Positions 1-5,975 of a stretch of 19,600 nt of DNA are shown here, in pieces. The notes under the pieces are model-generated. The model did not search any database, was not told the origin of the DNA, and worked only from the letters and a program-made list of their open reading frames with translations. This stretch comes from Clostridiales bacterium (GTDB lineage Bacteria > Bacillota > Sulfobacillia > UBA995). Position 1 is the first letter of the stretch. Each line of letters begins with the position of its first letter. The position numbers and the translations under genes were made by a program. The stretch is taken from the NCBI GenBank assembly GCA_003517845.1, contig DOZU01000053.1, forward strand, positions 1 to 19,600, given 5' to 3'.

Positions 1-1161
1 GGTTTCGTCCGCATCGAGGAGTCGGACATGTTCCTGCGCCCCGATCCGGCGAGTTTCGCCATCCTGCCCTGGCGCTCGGCCGATGGGACTACCACCGCCC
101 GCTTGATCTGCGACGTGTACACCCCCGAAGGGGAACCCTTTGCCGGATGTCCACGGGGCATACTCAAACGCTGGACGGAACGGGCCCGGAGCAGCGGCTA
201 CGAGATGATGGCCGGGATGGAGGCCGAGTTCTTCCTGTTCCTGAGGGACGAACAGGGTCGAGCCACCACCCGCACCCATGACCATGGCGGCTATTACGAT
301 CTGGCGCCGGTAGACGGCGGCGAGCAGGCCCGCCAGGAGATGGTGGAAGCCCTGAACGGCATGGGGTTCGAGGTGGAGGCGTCCCACCACGAGACCGCGC
401 CCGGCCAGCACGAGATCGACTTCCGGTACGCCGACGCCGTGACCACCGCCGACAACATAGCGACTTTCCGGTATGTAGTGCGGGTCATGGCCCGCGATCA
501 TGGCTTGCATGCCACCTTCATGCCCAAGCCGGTGTACGGGGTAAACGGGTCGGGCATGCACACCCACCAGTCCCTGTTCCTGGCCGGCAAGAATGCCTTC
601 GCCGATCCGGAGGGGCCCTGGGGCCTGTCGGCCATCGCCGGCCAGTACCTGGCCGGGCTGATGCGGCATGCGCGGTCCTTCACTGCCATCACCAGCCCGC
701 TCGTGAACTCGTATAAGCGACTGGTGCCGGGATATGAGGCGCCGGTGTACATCGCCTGGTCGGAGCGGAACCGGAGTCCCTTCATCCGCGTGCCCTCGAA
801 GCGGGGGGACAGCACCCGGCTGGAGCTGCGCAGTCCCGACCCATCGTGCAACCCCTACCTGGCCCTGACCGTCATGCTGCGCGCGGGCCTTGATGGTATC
901 GAGCAGCAACTGCCCACCCCCGAGCCGGTGAACCGGAACCTCTACCGGCTGAGTGAACGCGAACGCGCGGAGTTGGGCGTGGAGAGCCTTCCCGGGAACC
1001 TCCAGGAGGCCCTGGAAGAGATGAGCCAGAGCGAACTGGTGCGCGAGGCGTTGGGGGAACATGTATTCCAGCGCTTCCTCGAGGCCAAGCAGATCGAGTG
1101 GTCGATATACCAGTCCCAGGTTCACCAGTGGGAACTGGATCAGTACCTGTCCGCGTTCTGA
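1..1161 (+). CDS. glnA: Glutamine synthetase, type I-alpha-like (5' truncated by window)
   Basis: This enzyme makes glutamine from glutamate, ammonia and ATP in the cytoplasm as a dodecamer. The frame is open from base 1 (first residues GFVRIEESDM), so the gene begins upstream, and about 55-60 N-terminal residues of a ~445-residue protein are missing. Visible family motifs are the metal-binding AGMEAEFFLF, the HHETAPGQHEIDF stretch, the ATP-site NGSGMHTHQSL, SYKRLVPGYEAPVYIAWS and the substrate/ATP segment RLELRSPDPSCNPYLA. The C-terminus (QVHQWELDQYL) resembles the Gram-positive GSI-alpha subtype, in which feedback-inhibited enzyme contacts GlnR-type regulators; I see no adenylylation-site insert typical of GSI-beta. 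It is followed by a 182-bp gap and convergent lexA. The family call is very secure; the alpha subtype is inferred from overall resemblance. Confidence 0.96.
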   Translation, partial: GFVRIEESDMFLRPDPASFAILPWRSADGTTTARLICDVYTPEGEPFAGCPRGILKRWTERARSSGYEMMAGMEAEFFLFLRDEQGRATTRTHDHGGYYDLAPVDGGEQARQEMVEALNGMGFEVEASHHETAPGQHEIDFRYADAVTTADNIATFRYVVRVMARDHGLHATFMPKPVYGVNGSGMHTHQSLFLAGKNAFADPEGPWGLSAIAGQYLAGLMRHARSFTAITSPLVNSYKRLVPGYEAPVYIAWSERNRSPFIRVPSKRGDSTRLELRSPDPSCNPYLALTVMLRAGLDGIEQQLPTPEPVNRNLYRLSERERAELGVESLPGNLQEALEEMSQSELVREALGEHVFQRFLEAKQIEWSIYQSQVHQWELDQYLSAF

Positions 1162-1305
1162 CGGGCCAGCCGGGTCGCCATTCGTGTATCGCAAGCCGCC
1201 CGTGATGGAGGTCCAGCCCGAACACCGGGGTGATGTCAGGCTGATGGCGCAGGATTGGGTTCACGGGGCAAGGAGGTGGGGGCTCACGTTGTGAAGACGT
1301 TCGCC

Positions 1306-1335
1306 AGGGACCAAGCTGTTGACCACACGGTCCCT
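1306..1335. terminator. Possible bidirectional terminator between glnA and lexA
   Basis: The inverted repeat AGGGACC (1306-1312) / GGTCCCT (1329-1335) has a 16-nt loop and lies between two convergent genes, 9 bases beyond the lexA stop. On the plus strand it is followed by TTTGCT, a weak U-tract. The stem is short and the loop large, so this is only a plausible terminator. The rest of the 182-bp gap shows nothing I recognise. Confidence 0.35.
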
Positions 1336-1343
1336 TTGCTCGG

Positions 1344-1943
1344 TTACATCCGGCGAAACAGCCCGATGACCTTGCCCAGCACGACGGCCTCCTGGACCAC
1401 GATAGGGGGCAAGGTGGGGTGGTCCGGTTGCAGCCGGATACGGCCGTCCTCCCGGTACAGGCGTTTGATGGTCGCCTCATCCTCGACCATGGCCACCACG
1501 ATGTCTCCGTCTTCGGCCGACGCTTGTTGTCGGACCAGGGCGTAGTCGCCGTCCCTGATCCCCGCGCCAATCATGCTGTCGCCTTTCACGCGGAGCATGA
1601 ACGCGGCGTCGGATCGAACCAGGTCGAAGGGGAGGGTATAGGTGTCTTCGCGATTCTCCACGGCCAGGATGGGCATGCCCGCCGCCACCCGCCCCACCAG
1701 CGGCACGGCGACCATGCGCTGCCTTCGCCGGTCGACTACCTCCATTGCCCGCGGCTTGGCCGGCTCGCGGCGGATCAGGCTCAGTTCTTCGAGCTGGTTC
1801 AGGTAGTTGTGAACGGTGGAAGGGGACCGTAGACCTACCGCCTGGCCGATCTCCCGCACCGACGGGGGGTAGCCCTTATGGGCAGTCTCGCGCTCAATGA
1901 AAGCGAGGATCTCCTCCAGCCGCGGACTCAGCGTCTCGCTCAC
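1344..1943 (-). CDS. lexA: LexA SOS repressor
   Basis: LexA represses DNA-damage genes and is inactivated by RecA-stimulated self-cleavage. The 199-residue length is typical. The N-terminal winged helix (about 1-65) includes the YPPSVREIGQAVGL and SPSTVHNYLNQLEE recognition segments. The cleavage site is A88-G89 (VAAGMP), the catalytic serine is S123 (GDSM) and the general base is K160 (EATIKR), so the protease half is intact. The GTG start at 1943 is chosen because AAAGGAGG precedes it by 8 nt. It is transcribed divergently from a YneA-like LysM gene, as in Bacillus. Its promoter (TATAAT at 1967-1972) has an SOS box over the -35, implying autoregulation. Confidence 0.97.
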   Translation of the reverse strand: MSETLSPRLEEILAFIERETAHKGYPPSVREIGQAVGLRSPSTVHNYLNQLEELSLIRREPAKPRAMEVVDRRRQRMVAVPLVGRVAAGMPILAVENREDTYTLPFDLVRSDAAFMLRVKGDSMIGAGIRDGDYALVRQQASAEDGDIVVAMVEDEATIKRLYREDGRIRLQPDHPTLPPIVVQEAVVLGKVIGLFRRM

Positions 1944-1966
1944 TGATCCCGCCTCCTTTCCCGCCC

Positions 1967-1995
1967 ATTATAGAGCAGGTCGCGGCAAAATGCAA
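1967..1995 (-). promoter_or_regulatory. lexA promoter
   Basis: Reading on the minus strand, a perfect TATAAT (1967-1972) is separated by exactly 17 bp from TTGCAT (1990-1995), a weak -35. The inferred start is near 1960, giving a short leader that carries the AAAGGAGG ribosome binding site of lexA. SOS box 1 overlaps the -35 element, so LexA binding would block polymerase. Confidence 0.75.
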
Positions 1996-2006
1996 ACATG
2001 CGTTCG
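1993..2006. promoter_or_regulatory. SOS box 1 (LexA operator at lexA -35)
   Basis: CAAACATGCGTTCG matches the Bacillus-type SOS box CGAAC-N4-GTTCG with one mismatch (A for G at position 2). It overlaps the -35 of the lexA promoter, the expected place for autorepression. Confidence 0.7.
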
Positions 2007-2025
2007 GCGGCAACCTGAAAGGGCA

Positions 2026-2054
2026 TTGACTGCGAACACGTGTTCTGGTATGCT
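2026..2054 (+). promoter_or_regulatory. Promoter of the yneA-like gene
   Basis: TTGACT (2026-2031) and TATGCT (2049-2054) are separated by 17 bp, a near-consensus sigma-A promoter. The predicted transcription start is about 2061. An SOS box fills most of the spacer and another lies just after the start. The promoter also decides the gene start: GTG 2057 would lie upstream of the mRNA 5' end, so ATG 2108 is preferred. Confidence 0.8.
2033..2046. promoter_or_regulatory. SOS box 2 (in yneA-like promoter spacer)
   Basis: CGAACACGTGTTCT matches CGAAC-N4-GTTCG at 9 of 10 defined positions. Its core GAACACGTGTTC is a perfect palindrome. It sits between the -35 and -10 elements, where LexA would occlude polymerase. 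Confidence 0.85.
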
Positions 2055-2062
2055 CAGTGTCG

Positions 2063-2076
2063 AGAACAAGCGTTCG
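2063..2076. promoter_or_regulatory. SOS box 3 (at yneA-like transcript start)
   Basis: AGAACAAGCGTTCG matches CGAAC-N4-GTTCG with one mismatch at the first base. It lies just downstream of the predicted transcription start. Box 2 and box 3 centres are 30 bp apart, about three helical turns, so LexA dimers on both would lie on the same DNA face. Confidence 0.75.
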
Positions 2077-2107
2077 GCCGGTGACCGATGGGAGGCGAGG
2101 GGACGGC

Positions 2108-2569
2108 ATGCGGTACCCCAGGCGGCGGTGGCGACTGGCCCGCGGCGGGAGGCGGCGCCTGATGATCGCGATGGCGGTGGTCCTGGCGATCGCGGCGGCC
2201 GCGGTCGGGGGCGTTCGAGGGTCGCGGCGGATGGAAGGGGCGGGGCTGCCGGCTGCCGGAGCGACGCCAGGGGGCGCGCTGCATCTGGTGCGCCGCGGCG
2301 ATACGCTGTGGGGGATCGCCCGGTCGCTGCAGGGAGATGACGGCGGCGATCTCCGTCGGCTCATCCATGCGATCCGGAAGGCGAACGGCCTGTCCGGCTC
2401 GCTCATCCGGCCCGGGCAGGTGCTGTCACTCCCGGCCGTTCTCGGGAGTCGGGTCCGGGTCCCTGCGGCGGCGGACGCGGCCGAAACGGTTCAGGCGGAC
2501 GGTTCGCTGCTTCTGGGCATCGGTGACGTGCGTATAGATCTGGGTGGTCGAGATGCTGGCGTGCCCTAG
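2108..2569 (+). CDS. YneA-like SOS-induced LysM membrane protein (cell-division suppressor candidate)
   Basis: A 153-residue protein with a basic N-terminus, one membrane segment (about residues 18-36), a linker and a LysM peptidoglycan-binding domain (about 58-109, HLVRRGDTLWGIARS to RPGQVLSLP). This architecture, the divergent position next to lexA and the SOS-box promoter match Bacillus YneA, a SOS-induced inhibitor of septation acting at the membrane/cell-wall interface. The ATG at 2108 follows GGGAGGCGAGGGG. It is longer than B. subtilis YneA (~105 residues): the ~44-residue tail after LysM has no recognisable domain and lies over the 3' end of the convergent recombinase gene. The LysM call is firm; the division-inhibitor role is inferred from context. 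Confidence 0.85.
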   Translation: MRYPRRRWRLARGGRRRLMIAMAVVLAIAAAAVGGVRGSRRMEGAGLPAAGATPGGALHLVRRGDTLWGIARSLQGDDGGDLRRLIHAIRKANGLSGSLIRPGQVLSLPAVLGSRVRVPAAADAAETVQADGSLLLGIGDVRIDLGGRDAGVP

Positions 2570-3553
2570 CAGAGCCTGCAGGGTGCGCAGGTCGCCGCCC
2601 TCCTGGTAGATCTCCGTGGCGTAGCTGTGGCGGAGTTTGTGGGGCGTCACCTGTCCGGGGTCGGTTCCCACCAGCGCCAGGTCCTTGACCCAGCGCTTCA
2701 CGGCCATCTGGACGCCCCGAGAAGTGATCCGGCGCCTCCTGGAGGAGAGGAACAGCGCCAGCCGGTCGCCGGCGGTGGCGGCGGGCGGCCGGACCGCCTT
2801 GTATGCCATCACCGCTTCCAGGAGGGCGGCGGGGAGGGGGATGTCCCGTTCCTTCTGGCCCTTCCCCTTGACCCGCAGGTAGTCCTTGCCGGGCACGATG
2901 TCTGAGAGGTCCACGGCGACCAGCTCGGACACCCGCAGGCCGGCGCCGAGCATCAGCAGGCACATGGCATAGTCCCGGCGGCGGTGGGGGCCGGTGATGC
3001 AGTGCAGCAGCCGCTCCCCGTCTTCGAGATTCAGGTAGACGGGGAGCGGCTTACGGGCGCGGGCGGTTTCCAGGCTGTCGGCGACATTCTCCGGCAGATA
3101 GCCGCGGCGGTGGAGGAAACGGAAGAACGACCGGACGCAGCTGACCTTCCGGTTCCGACTTGCCGCCTGGTTGCCCCGGACCCTGCCGAGGTAGGTGACG
3201 AACCCGTGGACGTGCTCCCGGCGGACCTGCTGGAGGTCGAGGGCGGCAGCGAACACATCATCCCGGGAGAGCGCGCCGTCATCCACCGCGTCGAACTCCT
3301 GCTGGAAGCGCGCGGCGGTGGGTCCCCCAGCCCGCTTGGCAGACGTGCGCCTGGTCCCGGGGTCAGCCTGGCCGGAAGCGGCCGGGGCGTCGCTCCCGCA
3401 GTATAGGATGAGATAGCGCTTGAACTGGAAGAGATCGGTGGCGTAGGCCTCCTGGGTGCGGGGGGAAGCCTCGCGGGCTTCTTGAGCGTCCAGGAACAAA
3501 GCCACCGCGCGATTGAATTCCAGCATGGCCTCGAGTTCCTCCCACCGCCGCAT
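2426..3553 (-). CDS. Xer-type tyrosine recombinase
   Basis: This is a site-specific recombinase of the XerC/XerD family, which cuts and joins DNA through a covalent phosphotyrosine. The full catalytic set is visible: R207 (GAGLRVSEL), K231 in the beta-hairpin (VKGKGQKERDIPLP), H305-x-x-R308 (PHKLRHSYAT), H331 (LLGHASI) and nucleophile Y340 (TTQIYTHV). The N-terminal core-binding domain is about 1-165. The protein is 375 residues against ~300 for typical XerC/D; the excess is mostly a Gly/Pro/Arg-rich insert around 53-110 and a basic tail after 350. The ATG at 3553 has GGAGG 8 nt upstream. A dif-like site lies 54 bp before the start codon. The 3' end overlaps the convergent yneA-like gene by 144 bp. 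It may be the housekeeping Xer protein or a dedicated single-recombinase system. Confidence 0.93.
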   Translation of the reverse strand: MRRWEELEAMLEFNRAVALFLDAQEAREASPRTQEAYATDLFQFKRYLILYCGSDAPAASGQADPGTRRTSAKRAGGPTAARFQQEFDAVDDGALSRDDVFAAALDLQQVRREHVHGFVTYLGRVRGNQAASRNRKVSCVRSFFRFLHRRGYLPENVADSLETARARKPLPVYLNLEDGERLLHCITGPHRRRDYAMCLLMLGAGLRVSELVAVDLSDIVPGKDYLRVKGKGQKERDIPLPAALLEAVMAYKAVRPPAATAGDRLALFLSSRRRRITSRGVQMAVKRWVKDLALVGTDPGQVTPHKLRHSYATEIYQEGGDLRTLQALLGHASISTTQIYTHVTDAQKQRTVRLNRFGRVRRRRDPDPTPENGRE

Positions 3554-3606
3554 TCGCGTCGCCTCCGGTCCATTCCTGCCGCGGGACCCTGCCTGCGGAA
3601 GGAAAC

Positions 3607-3634
3607 ACTTCGCATAAGATATATTTAGCGAAGT
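3607..3634 (-). other. dif-like Xer recombination site
   Basis: A 28-bp site has the layout of a dif site: an 11-bp arm, a 6-bp centre and an 11-bp arm. On the minus strand the left arm is ACTTCGCTAAA (XerC-like) and the right arm is TTATGCGAAGT (XerD-like, with the diagnostic TTATG). By hand alignment it matches the B. subtilis dif sequence, as I recall it, at about 20 of 28 positions. The outer 8 bp on each side (CACTTCGC 3606-3613 / GCGAAGTG 3628-3635) form a perfect inverted repeat, and the centre is AT-only in an otherwise very GC-rich region. It lies 54 bp upstream of the recombinase start. An autoregulatory operator or promoter element is the main alternative. Confidence 0.7.
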
Positions 3635-3741
3635 GCGTAAGAGGGGTTAGCAGGGCGTCGCGAGGGTCTGCTCTTTGGGACGCGATCCGCATGACGCCGC
3701 GGACGGCGGTCAAACGGGGCAGAACATAATCGGCATGGCGG

Positions 3742-4233
3742 TCAACCAGCAGGCTGGGACAGGCGCAGGGCGAGCGCGACTGCCTCCCCGGCGCTGGCGG
3801 CGGGGTAGACGGGAAGTTCCTGTCCGGCGGGCGATCGGGCTTGCCAGGTACGAAGGGCGACCACGGGAATGCCCTCTTTCAGGGCCATGGCGATCTCCGA
3901 CAAGGTGCCGAAACCGCCGGCGATGGCGATCACGGCCGATGCGGCTCGCACGACCAGGGCATTGCGGGCGATGCCGAGGTCGGTGGGCAGGAGGACGCTA
4001 AGATAGGGATTGGCCTGGCCGTCGTCTGGTCCCGGCAGGATGCCCACGGCGATCCCGCCGCAACTGCGGGCGCCCCGCGAGGCTGCTTCCATCACCCCTC
4101 CCCTGCCACCGGTGATCAGGACCGCCCCGGCTTCGGCGATGAGCCGGCCGGTCTCCTCAGCCAGCGTGGCGATGGAACGGTCACATTCGGCGGCGCCAAC
4201 GACGGCGATCTGGATGGGGCGGCGGGAAGTCAT
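3742..4233 (-). CDS. TIGR00725 / LOG-like Rossmann-fold protein
   Basis: A 163-residue protein of the SLOG superfamily, resembling molybdenum-cofactor carrier and LOG (lysine decarboxylase-like) proteins of the TIGR00725 family. Nucleotide or phosphate-binding motifs are GGRGGVMEA (42-50) and GGFGTLSE (106-113), with the N-terminal beta strand IQIAVVGAA. The substrate is unknown: Moco carriers bind a pterin cofactor, while LOG enzymes cleave nucleotide N-glycosidic bonds, and the sequence does not decide between them. Its ATG overlaps the stop of the upstream MoaD-like gene (ATGA), so the two are translationally coupled; GGAGG directly abuts the ATG, which would be poor spacing without coupling. 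It is the last gene of a three-gene operon. Confidence 0.85.
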   Translation of the reverse strand: MTSRRPIQIAVVGAAECDRSIATLAEETGRLIAEAGAVLITGGRGGVMEAASRGARSCGGIAVGILPGPDDGQANPYLSVLLPTDLGIARNALVVRAASAVIAIAGGFGTLSEIAMALKEGIPVVALRTWQARSPAGQELPVYPAASAGEAVALALRLSQPAG

Positions 4234-4469
4234 CCTCCGGCGGTCGGCGAGAACAGGATAATCTCGGCATCTTCGACCACTTCATCGTCCAGGGACGCAG
4301 GGCGGTCATTGCACTGCGCTCTCATGATGAGCTGAGGGTCTGCCCCGAGCCGGCGGATGACATCCCCTATCTGTAGCGGCCCGGGCAGCTCCAGGGAGTG
4401 CTCCCGCTTGCCGCCGGGAAAGTAGGAGGCGCTGTGGCCGAGGATCACCACGCGAACCTTGATGGCCAT
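4230..4469 (-). CDS. MoaD/ThiS-family sulfur-carrier-like protein
   Basis: A 79-residue beta-grasp (ubiquitin-like) protein ending in a Gly-Gly (SPTAGG, G78-G79), the tail that E1-like enzymes adenylate and thiocarboxylate in MoaD and ThiS. The order of segments (VRVVILGHSASYF, LELPGPLQIGDVIRRL, then VVEDAEIILFSP before the GG) fits the MoaD family. No E1-like (MoeB/ThiF), MoaE or ThiG partner is in the window, so the acceptor pathway is unknown. The ATG at 4469 is preceded by GAGGGG at 8 nt and lies 3 bp after the stop of the upstream gene. It overlaps the start of the TIGR00725 gene, which hints at a cofactor-linked function. Confidence 0.85.
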   Translation of the reverse strand: MAIKVRVVILGHSASYFPGGKREHSLELPGPLQIGDVIRRLGADPQLIMRAQCNDRPASLDDEVVEDAEIILFSPTAGG

Positions 4470-4472
4470 GCT

Positions 4473-4841
4473 TCATGCCCCTCGTCGCTGCGGGCGGGCG
4501 GGTTTGCCGCTCGGCAGCGGTTGGCTTTCCAGCAGGCGCTCGAGGTGGCGGATCACCGTGTCGGTGTCTTCCGCGCCGGTGTACAGGAGAGGTTGACAAG
4601 GAAGCTGCGCGAGGAACTGGGTCGTCTCCGTGGACAGCCGGATGATCGCCCGCAGGGAGCGCCGTATCTCCGCATCAAGATCGAGCGTGGGCCCCGAGTC
4701 AGGCGCAGCCGCGTCCTTATGGCTGGGCAAGTGCCCTGGCTGCGACCGATGGATTTCCAGCAGAAACTGAGCATAGTCAGCGGCGCGCGCAATCTCCGCC
4801 AGGCGTTCGGCGACGAATCCCACCCGGAGGAACTTCGTCAC
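4473..4841 (-). CDS. Hypothetical protein, first gene of the MoaD-like/TIGR00725 operon
   Basis: A 122-residue, mostly helical protein that I do not recognise. It begins MTKFLRVGFVAERLAEIARAA and ends in a basic tail (KPARPQRRGA); there is no signal peptide, membrane segment or metal-binding cluster. The GTG at 4841 is well supported by GGGGAGG 7 nt upstream. Only 3 bp separate its stop from the MoaD-like start, so the three genes are one transcript. Coding status rests on the ribosome binding site and operon spacing rather than on homology. Confidence 0.65.
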   Translation of the reverse strand: MTKFLRVGFVAERLAEIARAADYAQFLLEIHRSQPGHLPSHKDAAAPDSGPTLDLDAEIRRSLRAIIRLSTETTQFLAQLPCQPLLYTGAEDTDTVIRHLERLLESQPLPSGKPARPQRRGA

Positions 4842-4966
4842 AGCTCAGCCTCCCCTGCCCTCCCCATCGGCAAAATTCGCCACCCGATGTGGTTTCCCTC
4901 CGCCCTTCCCCGGCATTCGACGAACTGGTATGCGGAGGCGCGGTGGCCTCGAGGACCTGGCGCGAA

Positions 4967-5374
4967 TCATCCACGGTAGTTGAGGTTCACGCCTATAGTG
5001 CCTCCGATTGCCCCTAGCAACGAGCCAAGTCCCACTCGCGCGAGCGCGGACGGCACCGTGTGAGCGGCAGGGGAGATGATGTTCCCCAGCAGGAGGCCGA
5101 CGGCCACGTACCCTGCTCCGATGAAGGCCCCATGGGCCCAGCCCGAGTTACCGGCATGGCGGGCGCCATAGACGCCGCCCGCCAGCATGCTCAGGTAGGC
5201 GACGATGCTCATCAGGTAGGTGACGGTCGGGTCGGGTATGGTCAGCTGGAACATGAGCAACCCAAGCAGCCCTGCAGCCAGGATCGACACTACATAACCC
5301 GCGACGATGCCGCGGATCACGGAAGCTGCGGACAGCCGGGGCGGGGCTTCCCTGGCCGAAAGCTGGCCCTTCAC
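4967..5374 (-). CDS. TIGR04086 / YrzE-like small membrane protein
   Basis: A 135-residue integral membrane protein with about four hydrophobic segments (near residues 20-45, 52-73, 80-101 and 110-131) and Gly/Ala-rich helices (AGYVVSILAAGLLGLLMF, SIVAYLSMLAGGVYGARHAG). The pattern matches the TIGR04086 family of Firmicutes proteins, whose function is not known. The GTG at 5374 has GGAGGT about 9 nt upstream. It follows a hairpin-rich leader (see 5421-5562). The 125-bp gap after the gene shows no feature I can support. Confidence 0.75.
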   Translation of the reverse strand: MKGQLSAREAPPRLSAASVIRGIVAGYVVSILAAGLLGLLMFQLTIPDPTVTYLMSIVAYLSMLAGGVYGARHAGNSGWAHGAFIGAGYVAVGLLLGNIISPAAHTVPSALARVGLGSLLGAIGGTIGVNLNYRG

Positions 5375-5420
5375 GGTAGATTACCTCCGGTTTCGGCATT
5401 TCTCGCCTTAGCATACGCCC

Positions 5421-5562
5421 CTGGCGCCAGCACTTATGCCGGGGTTCAGACCCCAAGGTCACGCCGGGCAAGCCACCGTGCGGGAGTAGGCCGTTCAGGA
5501 AGACGCAAAGAGCAGGAGACGGCCCCGAAGGACCGCCCCCTACTCCTGTCGCCAGGCGACAG
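5421..5562 (-). ncRNA. Hairpin-rich region, possible structured RNA or 5' leader
   Basis: Several inverted repeats are stacked between two minus-strand genes. In transcript order (minus strand): a perfect hairpin CTGTCGCC/GGCGACAG (5562-5546); an outer stem GGAGTAGG (5546-5539) pairing with CCTACTCC (5490-5483); inside it a 6-bp stem capped by a UUCG tetraloop (5535-5520); then GGGGT/ACCCC (5454-5441) with a 4-nt loop; and the palindrome CTGGCGCCAG (5430-5421). The C(UUCG)G loop forms only on the minus strand, which suggests that strand is transcribed. It matches no riboswitch class I can recognise. It could instead be a terminator cluster of the upstream gene. Confidence 0.4.
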
Positions 5563-5573
5563 CAGAATGGCCG

Positions 5574-5819
5574 TTAGCGAGCTATCCAGAAGCTCACGAG
5601 CACTGCCAGGAAACCAAGGACCGTAGTCAGTTGGCGGACACCAGAACTGTGGCGGGTACCTCTCAGCTCCTGGTGCAGGCCGCCGATTTCTCCGCGCAAC
5701 GCGGTGAGTTCTCGGTCCGTACGCTCCTCCAACCGGTTAATGCGCTCGTCCAGTTTCCAGAACAGGACGTCCCAGGGGCTGAGGCCAGGGGTCTCCTGAG
5801 GCTTCACATCGCCGGCCAT
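5574..5819 (-). CDS. Small coiled-coil protein with C-terminal membrane anchor
   Basis: An 81-residue protein beginning MAGDVKPQETPG. Residues ~15-58 form a predicted coiled coil (LDERINRLEERTDRELTALR and following heptads), and the last ~18 residues are one hydrophobic segment ending FWIAR. The topology recalls XhlA-type phage holin partners, but I see no phage genes nearby and claim no homology. The ATG at 5819 is chosen because GAGGTG lies 6 nt upstream; a longer reading frame extends upstream to 5912, but its extra 31 residues look non-coding. The function is unknown. Confidence 0.6.
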   Translation of the reverse strand: MAGDVKPQETPGLSPWDVLFWKLDERINRLEERTDRELTALRGEIGGLHQELRGTRHSSGVRQLTTVLGFLAVLVSFWIAR

Positions 5820-5913
5820 TGGCAACACCTCACCGTCTCCTTTTAGCATAGCCGGCCGGCTTCCTGGTGGGGGCCTGCGGGCGCTGCTCGGAACAGCTTT
5901 CGCCTCGGCCAAT

Positions 5914-5948
5914 GAGGGAGGGGCTGGTAACTAAGCATCCCCTCCCTC
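5914..5948. terminator. Hairpin after the SASP gene, possible terminator
   Basis: A perfect 10-bp inverted repeat GAGGGAGGGG (5914-5923) / CCCCTCCCTC (5939-5948) with a 15-nt loop lies 28 bp beyond the SASP stop codon. Stem strength suits a terminator, but no clear U-tract follows on either strand. Confidence 0.4.
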
Positions 5949-5975
5949 TCCTATCAACTGGCTCCGGCGGTCATA

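Noticed and set aside
872..1570. 232-residue minus-strand frame spanning glnA end and lexA
   Set aside because: It crosses two well-supported genes in a non-coding frame and has Pro/Arg/Ser-rich noise composition.
2057..2107. Upstream GTG start at 2057 for the yneA-like gene
   Set aside because: It lies at or before the predicted transcription start (~2061) and has no ribosome binding site; ATG 2108 has both in order.
3554..3741. Promoter for the recombinase gene within the dif-like repeat
   Set aside because: On the minus strand TTACGC-17-TTATGC can be drawn, but both hexamers are weak; it was not strong enough to list, though it remains the main alternative reading of the repeat.
5465..5530. 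Cobalamin-riboswitch-like words (GCCACCGTGC, AGCAGGAGAC)
   Set aside because: The B12 box and surrounding conserved elements are not complete, and again no plus-strand gene follows.
5501..5562. Possible cyclic-di-GMP-I riboswitch on the plus strand (GACGCAAAG and a GCCAGG loop)
   Set aside because: Only two short matches exist; the GAAA-capped P1 helix and the GGCAAA core are not properly placed, and no plus-strand gene lies downstream.
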